Below are positions 37,714 through 47,090 of a stretch of 64,000 nt of DNA, piece after piece; within the stretch, counting starts at the first letter, position 1; each line of letters begins with the position of its first letter. The notes beneath the pieces are model-generated. The model searched no databases. It worked only from the letters and a program-made list of their open reading frames with translations, and had not been told where the DNA came from. The stretch is from positions 1-64,000 of the forward strand of contig DWYR01000008.1 of the NCBI GenBank assembly GCA_019118565.1, given 5' to 3'. The position numbers and the translations under genes are program-made. The DNA is from Candidatus Alistipes avicola. GTDB taxonomy: Bacteria > Bacteroidota > Bacteroidia > Bacteroidales > Rikenellaceae.

Positions 37714-39702
37714 ATGAGTACATCTGTAGATACGGCCTTTTCGGCTGCCGACTTGAAGTATCTCGAATTATTATCCGAGAAATTCCCGACGATTGCCGAT
37801 GCCAGTACTGAGATTATCAATCTGGAGGCAATTCTCAATTTGCCGAAAGGGACGGAGCACTTTTTAACGGACCTTCACGGAGAATACGAGGCTTTTCGTC
37901 ATGTGCTGAAGAATGCTTCGGGAGTTATTCGCCAGAAGGTTCACGAGGTCTTCAACAATACGTTGCGCGAGTCGGAAATGAGCGAACTCTGTACGTTGAT
38001 CTACTATCCGGCCGAAAAGCTACAGTTGATCAAGTCGAAGGAGACGAATCTGGACGATTGGTATAAAGTTACACTGAACCAGCTTACGGAGGTATGCCGT
38101 GCCGTTTCGGTGAAGTATACCCGTTCGAAGGTGCGCAAGATGCTGCCGCCCGACTTCTCCTATGTTATTCAGGAGTTGCTCCATGAGTCGGATTCGCCCG
38201 GTTCCTCCAAGCAGAACTATTTTAATGGCATTTTGAACTCGATCATTGCGATCGGACGTGCCGATGCCTTCATCATTGCCATGAGTAATGTAATCCAGCG
38301 TCTGACGATCGACCGTCTGCATATCATCGGAGATATTTTCGACCGAGGACCCGGTCCGCACATCATCTTCGATACCTTGTCGCAGTACAACATGTACGAT
38401 ATCCAGTGGGGTAACCACGATATCCTCTGGATGGGTGCCGCCGCCGGCAATATGGCCTCGATCGCCAACGTGATCCGTGTTTCGGCCCGTTATGACAACC
38501 TCGATGTGTTGGAGGACGGTTATGGGATCAACCTGTTGCCGTTGGCACGTTTTGCCATGGAGTATTACGAGAATACATCGTGTCTCCCCTATAAACCGAA
38601 GGTAATGCAGAGTGCGGGTGTCAATGAGCGGGATGTTTTGCTGATGAGCCAGATGCATAAGGCGATTTCGGTAATCCAGTTCAAGATCGAGGGACAGATG
38701 ATCAAGCGCCACCCGGAGTACAGGATGGAGTCGCGTGCCTTGCTCGAGAAGATCGATTACGAGAAGGGAACTATCGAGATCGACGGCAAGCCCTATCCGC
38801 TTAAGGATCCCGACTTCCCGACAGTCGATCCGAAGGATCCCTATAAGCTTACACCGGCCGAGGATCGCCTGATCCGTACGTTGCAGGCATCGTTCCTGAA
38901 CAGCGATAAGTTGCAGAAACATATTCGCCTGCTCTATTCGAAGGGAAGTATGTATCTGATCGTCAATTCGAACTTGATGTATCATGCCTCTATCCCGATG
39001 ACCGACGACGGTCAGTTCAAGACGGTGATGGTGGATGGTAAGCCCTATGCCGGTCGTGAATTGCTGGATCGACTGGATCAGTTGGCACGGGAGGCTTATT
39101 TCGGTGGAAATGGCAAGGAGAGCCGCGATAAGGCGCTCGATTATATGTGGTATCTGTGGTGTGGGCCCGAATCCCCGTTCTTCGATAAGGCGAAGATGGC
39201 AACGTTGGAGCGTTACCTGATCGAGGACAAGAAGACACACCACGAAGAGAAGGGTGCTTACTACAAACATCTGGAGGATGCCGAGATGTGTTGCCGGATT
39301 CTCTCTTCGTTCGGTCTCGATCCGGAGAAGTCCCACATCATTTCGGGACACATTCCGGTGAAGACCTGCAAGGGTGAGAGCCCGATCAAGGCCGGTGGGA
39401 AGTTGCTGATGATCGACGGTGGTTTCTCGAAGGCTTACCAGTCGGAGACCGGCATTGCCGGCTATACGTTGATCTTCAACTCGCATGGTCTGCAGTTGGT
39501 TCAGCATGAACCGTTCGAATCGAGTGTGAAGGCAGTCCAGGAGGGCCAGGATATCATCTCGACCAAGACGATTGTCGAGGCGACGACGGATCGTATTACC
39601 GTGCGTGATACGACGATCGGTAAAGAGCTGCAGGTGCAGATCGATGATCTGCTGCGTCTGTTGGCAGCCTATCGTAGCGGCCGGATCAAGGAACGGAAGT
39701 AA
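37714..39702 (+). CDS. fbp: Fructose-1,6-bisphosphatase, class III
   Basis: Gluconeogenic phosphatase converting fructose-1,6-bisphosphate to fructose-6-phosphate. The 662-aa protein is of the large Firmicutes/Bacteroidota class III type and has calcineurin-like metal motifs: DLHGEYEAF, GDIFDRGPGPH, WGNHDILWMG and, near the C-terminus, ISGHIPVKTCKGESPIKAGG. Length fits the family. Monocistronic, followed by a strong terminator. Confidence 0.96.
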   Translation: MSTSVDTAFSAADLKYLELLSEKFPTIADASTEIINLEAILNLPKGTEHFLTDLHGEYEAFRHVLKNASGVIRQKVHEVFNNTLRESEMSELCTLIYYPAEKLQLIKSKETNLDDWYKVTLNQLTEVCRAVSVKYTRSKVRKMLPPDFSYVIQELLHESDSPGSSKQNYFNGILNSIIAIGRADAFIIAMSNVIQRLTIDRLHIIGDIFDRGPGPHIIFDTLSQYNMYDIQWGNHDILWMGAAAGNMASIANVIRVSARYDNLDVLEDGYGINLLPLARFAMEYYENTSCLPYKPKVMQSAGVNERDVLLMSQMHKAISVIQFKIEGQMIKRHPEYRMESRALLEKIDYEKGTIEIDGKPYPLKDPDFPTVDPKDPYKLTPAEDRLIRTLQASFLNSDKLQKHIRLLYSKGSMYLIVNSNLMYHASIPMTDDGQFKTVMVDGKPYAGRELLDRLDQLAREAYFGGNGKESRDKALDYMWYLWCGPESPFFDKAKMATLERYLIEDKKTHHEEKGAYYKHLEDAEMCCRILSSFGLDPEKSHIISGHIPVKTCKGESPIKAGGKLLMIDGGFSKAYQSETGIAGYTLIFNSHGLQLVQHEPFESSVKAVQEGQDIISTKTIVEATTDRITVRDTTIGKELQVQIDDLLRLLAAYRSGRIKERK

Positions 39703-39722
39703 TATCCGTTCCCTGATTCAGG

Positions 39723-39766
39723 CGGCATAAAAAAGCCCTTCCATTTGGAAGGGCTTTTTTATGCCG
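39723..39766. terminator. Bidirectional terminator between fbp and ferredoxin
   Basis: A perfect 21-bp stem (39723-39743 with 39746-39766) with a 2-nt loop; A-tract on one arm and T-tract on the other, between convergent genes. Confidence 0.92.
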
Positions 39767-39775
39767 TTTTTTTAA

Positions 39776-39946
39776 TTATTCCGGTTTGATAGCCTCGTTC
39801 GGACAAACGCCGGCGCAGGAGCCGCACTCGATACATTTGTCAGCGTCGATAACATAAACATCACCAGCCGAGATAGCCTCTACCGGACATTCGTCGATGC
39901 ACGTGCCGCAAGCTACGCACAGATCGGGATTAATTTTGTAAGCCAT
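39776..39946 (-). CDS. 2[4Fe-4S] ferredoxin, clostridial type
   Basis: A 56-aa electron carrier opening MAYKINPDLCVACGTCIDEC. It has two full cluster motifs, CVACGTCIDECP and CIECGSCAGVCP, each CxxCxxCxxxCP. It would serve low-potential redox reactions such as pyruvate:ferredoxin oxidoreductase in an anaerobe. Read from ATG 39946 to TAA 39776-39778. A near-consensus promoter lies just upstream. Confidence 0.95.
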   Translation of the reverse strand: MAYKINPDLCVACGTCIDECPVEAISAGDVYVIDADKCIECGSCAGVCPNEAIKPE

Positions 39947-39981
39947 TTTCTTATTTGTTTTTTTGTGTGTTAGAAACGGTG

Positions 39982-40011
39982 CAAATATAGCAATTATTTG
40001 ATTAAATCAAA
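39982..40011 (-). promoter_or_regulatory. Promoter for ferredoxin gene
   Basis: Minus-strand TTTG (40008-40011), 18 nt, TATATTTG (39982-39989). It overlaps the end of serS, so the ferredoxin has its own start in addition to any serS readthrough. Confidence 0.65.
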
Positions 40012-41265
40012 TCCCGTGAAGGGAATTAATGCCTCCGGAATCCGGATGCCTTCGGGTGTCTGGTTGTTTTCGAGCAGGGCTGCTACGATACGGGGCAGAG
40101 CCAGCGAGGACCCGTTGAGCGTGTGGGCGAGTTGCGTCTTTTTGTTTGCATCCTTGTAGCGGAGTTTCAGGCGGTTTGCTTGGAACGACTCGAAGTTCGA
40201 AACGGACGATACCTCCAACCACCGTTTCTGCGCTTTCGAGTAGACCTCGAAGTCGTAGGTCAGGGCCGAAGTGAAGGACATATCGCCTCCGCAGAGACGC
40301 AGGATGCGGTAGGGGAGCTCGAGTGCCTGTACGAGCTTCTCCACGTGGGCTACCATACCGTCCAATGCCTCGTAGCTCTTCTCGGGCAGGCTCAACTGTA
40401 CGATCTCGACCTTGTCGAACTGGTGCAGACGGTTCAAACCGCGTACGTCTTTACCATACGAGCCGGCTTCGCGGCGGAAGCAGGGGGTGTAGGCGGTCAT
40501 TTTGATCGGGAAATCCTTTTCGTCGAGGATGACATCCCGATAGATGTTCGTTACGGGAACTTCGGCCGTCGGAACCAGATAGAAGTTGTCGACCGTAGCG
40601 TGGTACATCTGTCCCTCCTTGTCGGGCAACTGTCCGGTACCGAATCCCGAAGCCTCGTTTACCATGATCGGGGGCTCTATTTCGAGGTATCCTGCACGGG
40701 TGTTGTGTTCGAGGAAGAAGTTGATCAGGGCACGCTGCAGACGGGCACCCTTGCCTTTGTAGACGGGGAATCCCGCTCCGGTCAGTTTGACGCCCAGGTC
40801 GAAATCGATCAGATCGTATTTGCGGGCCAGTTCCCAATGCGGAAGGGCATTGTCGGGGAGCGTACGATGATCCTCCACCAACTTGACTACCAGGTTGTCT
40901 TCGGCTGTCTTGCCTTCGGGAACGATATCGGCCGGGAAGTTCGGCAGCGTGACGATCGCAGCCTGCAGGGCATCCGAAACCTCCTTGAACTCTGCATTCA
41001 GCGCATTGGAGCGCTCTTTGAGAGCGGCAACCTCGGCTTTCTTGGCTTCGGCCTCCTCCCGGCGACCCTGACCCATCAGGGCGCCGATCTGTTTGGCTGC
41101 CTGATTCTGCTGTGCCAGCGATTCGTCCAGTTCGTGTTGGATGGCCTTGCGGCGGTCGTCCAACTCCTCTATTTTGTCGATGACGGAAGCTGCATCCACT
41201 CCCTTTTTTGCCAAACGGCGGATGGCTGCTTCGCGGTCATCCCTGAGTTGCTTGATTGTAAGCAT
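39994..41265 (-). CDS. serS: Seryl-tRNA synthetase
   Basis: Charges tRNA-Ser (and tRNA-Sec where present). The 423-aa class II enzyme has an N-terminal coiled-coil arm (about 25-110, Glu/Lys/Ala-rich), then TAEVPVTNIYRD, motif 2 FRREAGSYGKDVRGLNRLHQ and motif 3 LNGSSLALPRIVAALLENNQ. ATG 41265 (MLTIKQLRDDREAAIRRL) is the family N-terminus; the frame is open upstream without conservation. Confidence 0.97.
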   Translation of the reverse strand: MLTIKQLRDDREAAIRRLAKKGVDAASVIDKIEELDDRRKAIQHELDESLAQQNQAAKQIGALMGQGRREEAEAKKAEVAALKERSNALNAEFKEVSDALQAAIVTLPNFPADIVPEGKTAEDNLVVKLVEDHRTLPDNALPHWELARKYDLIDFDLGVKLTGAGFPVYKGKGARLQRALINFFLEHNTRAGYLEIEPPIMVNEASGFGTGQLPDKEGQMYHATVDNFYLVPTAEVPVTNIYRDVILDEKDFPIKMTAYTPCFRREAGSYGKDVRGLNRLHQFDKVEIVQLSLPEKSYEALDGMVAHVEKLVQALELPYRILRLCGGDMSFTSALTYDFEVYSKAQKRWLEVSSVSNFESFQANRLKLRYKDANKKTQLAHTLNGSSLALPRIVAALLENNQTPEGIRIPEALIPFTGFDLIK

Positions 41266-41292
41266 CGTAGTGTTTGTTTCGTGTTCAATGAG

Positions 41293-41350
41293 CAAATTTA
41301 CAAAACAAAGCCCAATCACCTGCACATTTGCCGATTATTTTTTACTTTTG
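41293..41350. promoter_or_regulatory. Divergent -7 boxes for serS and the U32 gene
   Basis: Minus-strand TAAATTTG (41293-41300) points at serS; plus-strand TACTTTTG (41343-41350) ends 20 nt before the GTG of the U32 gene. Neither has TTTG at the standard -33. Confidence 0.5.
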
Positions 41351-41370
41351 TCCGCAAATCGCGACACACA

Positions 41371-43185
41371 GTGAAATCCATCGAACTACTTGCCCCGGCC
41401 CGGGATCTCGCTTCGGCGATCGCGTCCGTCGATTATGGTGCAGACGCCCTCTATATGGGAGGCGCCCGGTTCGGTGCGCGCGTTGCGGCCGGCAATACGG
41501 TCGAACAGATTGCCCGTGCCGTCGAGTATGCCCATCAGTATGGGGTGCGTCTCTATGCGACCCTCAATACGTTGCTCTACGATGGGGAGCTGGATGATGC
41601 CCGCCGACAGGCAAACGAGTTGATTGCTGCCGGAGTCGATGCCCTGATCGTGCAGGATATGGCTTTGCGGCGGATGGATCTGCCCGTCGAACTGCACTCG
41701 TCGACCCAGATGTGCAATCGTACGCCGGAACAGGCTCTTTTCCTGGAGCGTTGCGGTTTCGCCCGGGTTATTCTGGAGCGGGCCCTGTCGCTCGCGGAGA
41801 TCCGTCGGATCCGGGCGGCCTGTCAGGTCGATCTGGAGTGTTTCGTGCATGGGGCCATATGTGTAGGATACAGCGGCCGCTGTTTCCTCTCGCGATCGAT
41901 GAGCGAGCGTAGCGGTAACCGGGGTGCCTGCAGCCAGCCCTGCCGGCTGACCTATGACCTGGTGGACGAGAAGGGTCGTACGATCCTCAAGGGTCGTCAT
42001 TTGCTTTCGGTGCGGGATATGAACCTCTCGATGCGGGTCGGTGAGTTGATCGATGCCGGTATCACCTCTTTCAAGATAGAGGGACGGCTCAAGGATCTGG
42101 GCTATATTAAGAATGTGGTCAGCTACTACCGGGAACAGATCGACCGGGCGCTGGCCGTGCGTCCCGATTTTTGCCGGGCTTCGGTCGGTGAGAGTATCCC
42201 CGATTTCCGGCCGGATCCCTCGAAGAGCTTTACACGGGGCGAATCCGAATACTTTTTCGATGGCCGGCGGGCGGGGGTTGCCTCGTTCGATACCCCGAAG
42301 GCGGTCGGTGAGTTTATCGGCCGTGTCGTGCGGGTCGATGCACGGGGCTTCCAACTCGATACGCAACATGATCTTGCATCGGGCGACGGAATCTGTTTCC
42401 TGACGACGGGCGGGCTGGTCGGAACCAATGTAAATGCGGTGGACGGATGCCGGGTGCAGCCCAATCGAATGGAGGGGATTGCAGTCGGGGTGGAGATCTA
42501 CCGTAATTTCGACCGGTACTTTGCCGCGGCGCTCGAACGCAGCCGGACCCGACGGGTTATCCCCGTCGAAGCCGAGGCGATCCTTTCCGCGGAACGTGTT
42601 GTCGTCCGTTTTACGGATGTCGAAGGGGTGAGTGCCGAGGTAGTGAGCGAAGGAGCGTTCGACAAGGCGAAGAATCCGCAGAAGATGGCCGAAACGATCG
42701 CAACGCAGTTATCCCGCAGCGGAGATACGATCTTCGACGTGCGTCGGGTCCACACTTCGGGTGAAGATCGGTTTGTCCCGGTATCGTTACTGGCGCAGTT
42801 GCGTCGCGACGGGCTTGAAAAGCTGCGTGAGGCGCGGTTGGCTTGTCCGATCGAGCACCGTATTCTTCCCGAAGACAAGAGGGCGGAGTATCCGTCCGAG
42901 AGCCTCGTTGCCGAGGAGAATGTAACGAACCGCCTGGCCGAAAAGTTCTATCGCGACCACGGCGTGCAGCGGATCGAACGGGGACTTGACCTGTCGGCAA
43001 CGACTGTCGGCCATACCGTCATGCGGACGGCCTATTGCATCCGCCGTGAAATCGGGCAGTGTCTGAAGCGGAATTCCGATCTGAAAGGGGATCTCTTCTT
43101 GGTGCGTGGCCGGTTCCGTTATCGGCTCCTTTTCGATTGTGCGCATTGTGAAATGTGCCTGATCGATCGGAGCGATCGTTCCTGA
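41371..43185 (+). CDS. Peptidase U32-family protein, RlhA/YdcP-like, with C-terminal extension
   Basis: A 604-aa protein opening with GTG at 41371 as (M)KSIELLAPARDLASAIASVD, the standard U32 N-terminus. The core has FVHGAICVGYSGRCFLS, GNRGACSQPCRLTY and SFKIEGRLKDLGYIKNVVSY with conserved cysteines. The length and the C-terminal region (DUF3656-like) resemble E. coli RlhA (YdcP), which hydroxylates C2501 of 23S rRNA, rather than the shorter TrhP. The neighbouring gene is a putative 23S rRNA methyltransferase, which fits an rRNA role. A true peptidase role is not excluded. Confidence 0.85.
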   Translation: MKSIELLAPARDLASAIASVDYGADALYMGGARFGARVAAGNTVEQIARAVEYAHQYGVRLYATLNTLLYDGELDDARRQANELIAAGVDALIVQDMALRRMDLPVELHSSTQMCNRTPEQALFLERCGFARVILERALSLAEIRRIRAACQVDLECFVHGAICVGYSGRCFLSRSMSERSGNRGACSQPCRLTYDLVDEKGRTILKGRHLLSVRDMNLSMRVGELIDAGITSFKIEGRLKDLGYIKNVVSYYREQIDRALAVRPDFCRASVGESIPDFRPDPSKSFTRGESEYFFDGRRAGVASFDTPKAVGEFIGRVVRVDARGFQLDTQHDLASGDGICFLTTGGLVGTNVNAVDGCRVQPNRMEGIAVGVEIYRNFDRYFAAALERSRTRRVIPVEAEAILSAERVVVRFTDVEGVSAEVVSEGAFDKAKNPQKMAETIATQLSRSGDTIFDVRRVHTSGEDRFVPVSLLAQLRRDGLEKLREARLACPIEHRILPEDKRAEYPSESLVAEENVTNRLAEKFYRDHGVQRIERGLDLSATTVGHTVMRTAYCIRREIGQCLKRNSDLKGDLFLVRGRFRYRLLFDCAHCEMCLIDRSDRS

Positions 43186-43211
43186 AATAACTTATTACAA
43201 CACAGCGTTTC

Positions 43212-44093
43212 ATGTTTGAAATCCTTACTCCCAACTTTCCCGATTACGAACTGATCGATTCGGGCGATTTCGAAAAGCTCGAACGTTTCGGACATTACGT
43301 CGTGCGCCGACCCGAGCCGCAGGCCATTTGGCATCGGACGCTCACCGAGGCGGTGTGGCACCGCGCGGATGCCTCCTTCGTGCGGGATGCCCGCAGCGAC
43401 GAACGCGGCCAGTGGCAGTTGCGTCCGGGAATGCCTTCGCGGTGGACGGTGGAGTATGCCTATAAGGCGATGTGTTTGCGGATGCGGTTGGGTCTGACCT
43501 CGTTTAAACACGTGGGACTCTTTCCGGAACAGGCCGCCAACTGGAACTTTATTTATGATCGGATCGAACAGTTGAAAAGCGAGGGACACTCTCCGCGCGT
43601 ATTGAACCTTTTTGCCTATACGGGTGGGGCTACGCTCGCTGCGCGTGCGGCCGGAGCCGATACGACCCATGTCGATTCGGTCAAGCAGGTGATTACCTGG
43701 GCCCGTGAGAATATGGAGGCGAGCGGTCTGGACGGGGTACGCTGGATCGTGGAGGATGCCTTGAAGTTCGTGCAGCGGGAGGTGCGGCGCGGAAACCGTT
43801 ACGACGGAATCATTCTCGATCCGCCGGCTTACGGGCGGGGACCCAACGGTGAAAAATGGATCCTGGAGGACAATATTGGGGAGATGCTCGAATGCTGCGC
43901 CCGGCTGCTCGAACCCCGGCACGCCTTCCTGGTGCTGAATCTCTATTCGATGGGGCTTTCCGCCACGCTGGCATCGACGGCCGTGCAGCAGGCGTTCGGC
44001 ACGCCTTTTGAGCAGCAGTTCGGTGAACTCTGTTTCGACGATCGGGGAGGGAAACGTCTTCCTTTGGGGACCTATTACCGTTTCATCCGATAA
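43212..44093 (+). CDS. RlmI-like SAM-dependent rRNA methyltransferase
   Basis: A 293-aa class I methyltransferase. The SAM motif is LNLFAYTGGATLAARAAGAD, followed by THVDSVKQVITWARENMEAS and the catalytic-loop motif ILDPPAYGRGPNGE, typical of the RlmI/RlmK (23S rRNA cytosine-C5 or guanine) group. The N-terminal PUA domain of RlmI is not evident; the first 120 residues look like an alternative binding domain. It begins 26 nt after the U32 gene and is likely co-transcribed. Confidence 0.85.
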   Translation: MFEILTPNFPDYELIDSGDFEKLERFGHYVVRRPEPQAIWHRTLTEAVWHRADASFVRDARSDERGQWQLRPGMPSRWTVEYAYKAMCLRMRLGLTSFKHVGLFPEQAANWNFIYDRIEQLKSEGHSPRVLNLFAYTGGATLAARAAGADTTHVDSVKQVITWARENMEASGLDGVRWIVEDALKFVQREVRRGNRYDGIILDPPAYGRGPNGEKWILEDNIGEMLECCARLLEPRHAFLVLNLYSMGLSATLASTAVQQAFGTPFEQQFGELCFDDRGGKRLPLGTYYRFIR

Positions 44094-44145
44094 CGGTCGG
44101 TTAGCCGGTGTCGCAGACAGAGTGGGTCTAAAAAATGATTGTGAT

Positions 44146-44439
44146 ATGGATACCCTCTCTATCGTATTGGGTGTAGTTACCTGGTGCCTCGTGGCCGTAG
44201 CGGTTGGATTGATTGGAGGCCGCCGAAAGATCGGATTTGCTTGGACATTGATTTTCAGTCTTATTCTTACACCGATTGTCGGCATCATTGTGGCTCTCAC
44301 CTCTCCGAAACTGCCTCACGGCGGCGAAAAATGGGGCTTCGTGCATGTGGGATTCATGCTCCTTACGGCCTTGGCGCTGATCTCTTTTCTGGTGGTGCTT
44401 CTGACCGGAGGAATCTTTTTTGTCGCCGGCGGAGAATAA
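44146..44439 (+). CDS. Small membrane protein, about three TM helices
   Basis: A 97-aa protein (MDTLSIVLGVVTWCLVAVAV...) with hydrophobic segments at about 5-25, 31-50 and 68-93. ATG 44146 is chosen because the upstream frame overlaps the methyltransferase gene. No family recognised; coding status rests on membrane pattern and position. It is convergent with the chromate-transporter operon. Confidence 0.6.
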   Translation: MDTLSIVLGVVTWCLVAVAVGLIGGRRKIGFAWTLIFSLILTPIVGIIVALTSPKLPHGGEKWGFVHVGFMLLTALALISFLVVLLTGGIFFVAGGE

Positions 44440-44459
44440 TCTCCGTTGCCCTCTTCGGG

Positions 44460-45023
44460 CTACAGATAAATTGCGATACCGGCTGCGGCCGAGAGCAGGA
44501 TCATCAAGATCGGGTTTACTTTGAAGTAGGAGCCGACGAGTACTCCTCCGAAGAGGACCCAACTCCAGATGTCGATGAAGTTGGCGTCTTGTTTATCATA
44601 AGGAAAGATGAGCATCAGTGCTGCGGCACCGATCATTCCGATGACGACGGGACGCAGACCAAGCATGGCTCCGGCTACGATCGGGTTGTTCCGCAGCCGT
44701 GTGATGAAGCGGGCGACCAGCACCATCAGTGTGAGTGAGGGCATGCAGACGGCCAGTGTGGCGATGATCGACCCCAATATGCCGAAAAAGACATTGCCGC
44801 CGCCTTGCATTCCGACCGTATAACCTACGTAAGTGGCCGAGTTGATGGCGATCGGTCCGGGGGTGATCTGCGATACGGCGACGATGTCTGCGAATTCGGC
44901 ATTGGTCATCCACTCGTGTTGGACGACCACTTCGTTTTGGATGAGAGCCAGCATGGCATATCCGCCTCCGAATCCGAAGAATCCGATCTTCAGATAGCTG
45001 ATGAACAGTTGCCAGAAAATCAT
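44460..45023 (-). CDS. Chromate transporter, half-size subunit (second)
   Basis: A 187-aa membrane protein of the ChrA short-chain type. It has FGFGGGYAMLALIQNEVVVQ and QITPGPIAINSATYVGY, the two hallmark motifs. It overlaps the upstream chrA-type gene by 4 nt, so the two are translationally coupled and likely form a heterodimer equal to one long ChrA. Despite the name, many such pairs are not proven to move chromate. Confidence 0.9.
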   Translation of the reverse strand: MIFWQLFISYLKIGFFGFGGGYAMLALIQNEVVVQHEWMTNAEFADIVAVSQITPGPIAINSATYVGYTVGMQGGGNVFFGILGSIIATLAVCMPSLTLMVLVARFITRLRNNPIVAGAMLGLRPVVIGMIGAAALMLIFPYDKQDANFIDIWSWVLFGGVLVGSYFKVNPILMILLSAAAGIAIYL

Positions 45024-45562
45024 GGTTGTCTCTTTTTAACGATTGCCAGCTCCCAGACGATTCCAACACCTGCACCGACGGCCAGAATCAGGACCGGTGA
45101 GAGGCGGAGCCACCAGATTAGCCCGGCCAGCAGCAGGGCGATAATGATTGCCGCTTTGCCCATGCCCCGGGAGAGTGAGATGAGTGGTGTGATAATGAGT
45201 GCTACAACGGCCGGACGCATCCCCTTGAAGGCTGCATCGACGATGTGGTTTTGTCGTATGCTGGCGAAAAAGAGGGCGATGGCCAGGATGATGATGAAGG
45301 ACGGGAGAACGGCACCCAGCATGGCTGCGATCGCACCACGCATTTTCAACCGTTTGTATCCGGTAAAGACCGCTGTGTTGATGGCGATCGGTCCCGGTAC
45401 GGACTGGGCCAGGGTCAGCAGGTCGAGAAATTCATCGTCGGGGATCCAACGTCGTTTCTTGATCACCTCCTGTTCGATCAGCGGAATCATGGCATATCCT
45501 CCGCCGAAGGTGAAAAGGCCTATCTTGAAAAAGGACCAAAATATCTCCCACCACTGTTTCAT
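45020..45562 (-). CDS. Chromate transporter, half-size subunit (first)
   Basis: A 180-aa ChrA-type half with TFGGGYAMIPLIEQEVIKK and SVPGPIAINTAVFTGYK. Starts 4 nt inside the end of rsmE and ends 4 nt inside the second half. The two halves are separate genes, each with its own conserved N-terminal motif, not a frameshifted long gene. Confidence 0.9.
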   Translation of the reverse strand: MKQWWEIFWSFFKIGLFTFGGGYAMIPLIEQEVIKKRRWIPDDEFLDLLTLAQSVPGPIAINTAVFTGYKRLKMRGAIAAMLGAVLPSFIIILAIALFFASIRQNHIVDAAFKGMRPAVVALIITPLISLSRGMGKAAIIIALLLAGLIWWLRLSPVLILAVGAGVGIVWELAIVKKRQP

Positions 45563-46308
45563 CGCGTCGTCTCGGTATTATTCTCTTCCGTTGCGGATTC
45601 ATTGACCGTGGCAACCATCACCGAGGCGACTACGGCTGCCGTTTCGGTACGCAACCGTTGGTTCCCCAGGGTGATCTCCCGGAATCCGTGCTTTACGGCC
45701 ATCTCGACCTCCTCTTTCGAGAAGTCTCCTTCCGGTCCGATGAGAATCATTACCTTACCTCCTGCCTGCAACAGACGGGGCAGGTAGTTTTTCCCTTGCG
45801 GCGAAACCGCTGCCGCGCAGTGGGCGATGAATTTCTGCCCTTCGAACGGGGCCTCGACCACTTGTCGGAACGGAGTAAGCTCTTCCAGTTGGGGATGATA
45901 GGCTTTCAGGGACTGTTTGACTGCTGCCGTGATCACCTTGTTCTCCCGCTCGGTCTTGAGAATCCGCCGTTCGCTGTGTACCGTGTCCAGCGGAATGATG
46001 CGCAAGATGCCGATTTCGGTCGCTTTTTCGAGAAACCATTCGAACCGATCGGTATTCTTGGTCGGGGCGACACCCATCGTCAGTTCATAAGAAAGCCTGC
46101 CGAATGCGGCGTGTGTCTCGCACACGCGCACCCGGCAGTGCTTGGCATGATCGTCCACGATCTCGCACCGATAGAGGTTCCCCCGTCCGTCGGTAATGTG
46201 CAATTCATCCCCCACGCCCATACGCAATACGCGGACGCAGTGTTTCGACTCCTCCTCCGAGAGGGTGTAGTCGGGGGGCACGATGTCCGGAGCGTAGAAG
46301 AGTTGCAT
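45559..46308 (-). CDS. rsmE: 16S rRNA (uracil-1498-N3)-methyltransferase
   Basis: Methylates U1498 of 16S rRNA. The 249-aa SPOUT enzyme has an N-terminal PUA-like domain (MQLFYAPDIVPPDYTLSEEE, then CVRVLRMGVGDELHITDG) and the C-terminal knot with MILIGPEGDFSKEEVEMA and ITLGNQRLRTETA. It lies in a tight operon after the FabG-like gene (19 nt) and overlaps the chromate transporter gene. Confidence 0.95.
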   Translation of the reverse strand: MQLFYAPDIVPPDYTLSEEESKHCVRVLRMGVGDELHITDGRGNLYRCEIVDDHAKHCRVRVCETHAAFGRLSYELTMGVAPTKNTDRFEWFLEKATEIGILRIIPLDTVHSERRILKTERENKVITAAVKQSLKAYHPQLEELTPFRQVVEAPFEGQKFIAHCAAAVSPQGKNYLPRLLQAGGKVMILIGPEGDFSKEEVEMAVKHGFREITLGNQRLRTETAAVVASVMVATVNESATEENNTETTR

Positions 46309-46327
46309 GGGATCGGATGTCGTTGTT

Positions 46328-47059
46328 TTAGATGGTCAGACCACCGTCGATGCTGATCGTAGCACCGTTGATGTAAGCAGCCTCGTCGCTGGCCAGATAA
46401 GCGTACAGGCCGGCAACCTCCTCGGGCTCTCCGAGACGCTGCTCGGGAACTTTCGCCTTCATCGAATCCAGCACCTCGGTCGGCATCTTGCGAACCATGT
46501 TGGTGAGGATGAAGCCCGGAGCAACGGCATTAACCGTAACACCTTTGCGGCCCAACTCCTTGGCCAGCGTCTTGGTCATGCCGATGATACCGGCTTTCGT
46601 AGCCACGTAGTTGGTTTGGCCGAAGTTGCCGTACAGACCTACCACCGACGATGCGTTGAGGATACGTCCCCAACCCTTCTCGACCATGATGGCGCTGACG
46701 CACTTGCAGCAGTTGAATACGCCCGTCAGATTGACGTCGATTACCTCCTGCCACAATTCGGGGGTCATCTTCTTGATCGTAGCATCACGGGTGATGCCGG
46801 CGTTGTTGACCAGGATGTCGATGCGGCCGTGCTTCTCGATCACTTTGCGGGTAGCCTCCTCGACCTCGGCGAATACGGCCGTATTGACTTTCATGAACTC
46901 TCCGCCGATCTCCTTGGCGACAGCCTCGCCGGTAGTGGGGGTTCTGTTCCAGATAATAACGGTAGCTCCTTCAGCTGCGAATCTTTCAGCCGTAGCCTTT
47001 CCGATTCCGTCCGATCCGCCGGTGATGATGGCGATCTTGTTGCTCAGTCTTTTTTCCAT
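46328..47059 (-). CDS. Short-chain dehydrogenase, FabG/PhaB-like 3-oxoacyl reductase
   Basis: A 243-aa NAD(P)-binding Rossmann enzyme. The cofactor motif is TGGSDGIG (about 13-20), followed by NNAG and the catalytic Ser in NASSVVG with YxxxK in TNYVATKAG. It resembles FabG or acetoacetyl-CoA reductase. The MaoC-like hydratase gene 31 nt upstream suggests a paired reductase/hydratase acting on 3-hydroxyacyl-CoA or -ACP. FabG of the main fatty-acid cluster is probably elsewhere, so the symbol is left blank. Confidence 0.88.
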   Translation of the reverse strand: MEKRLSNKIAIITGGSDGIGKATAERFAAEGATVIIWNRTPTTGEAVAKEIGGEFMKVNTAVFAEVEEATRKVIEKHGRIDILVNNAGITRDATIKKMTPELWQEVIDVNLTGVFNCCKCVSAIMVEKGWGRILNASSVVGLYGNFGQTNYVATKAGIIGMTKTLAKELGRKGVTVNAVAPGFILTNMVRKMPTEVLDSMKAKVPEQRLGEPEEVAGLYAYLASDEAAYINGATISIDGGLTI

Positions 47060-47090
47060 AGGTTATGTTCGTTGTTATGTGTGATATTGC

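Noticed and set aside
40123..41370. Long upstream extension of the U32 reading frame (over 400 codons)
   Set aside because: It runs antisense through serS, has no family resemblance, and the conserved U32 start is the GTG at 41371 with a promoter box just before it.
44460..45562. Frameshifted long chromate transporter
   Set aside because: Each half has its own complete N-terminal FGGGYAM motif and a 4-nt overlap; this is a normal two-gene short ChrA pair.
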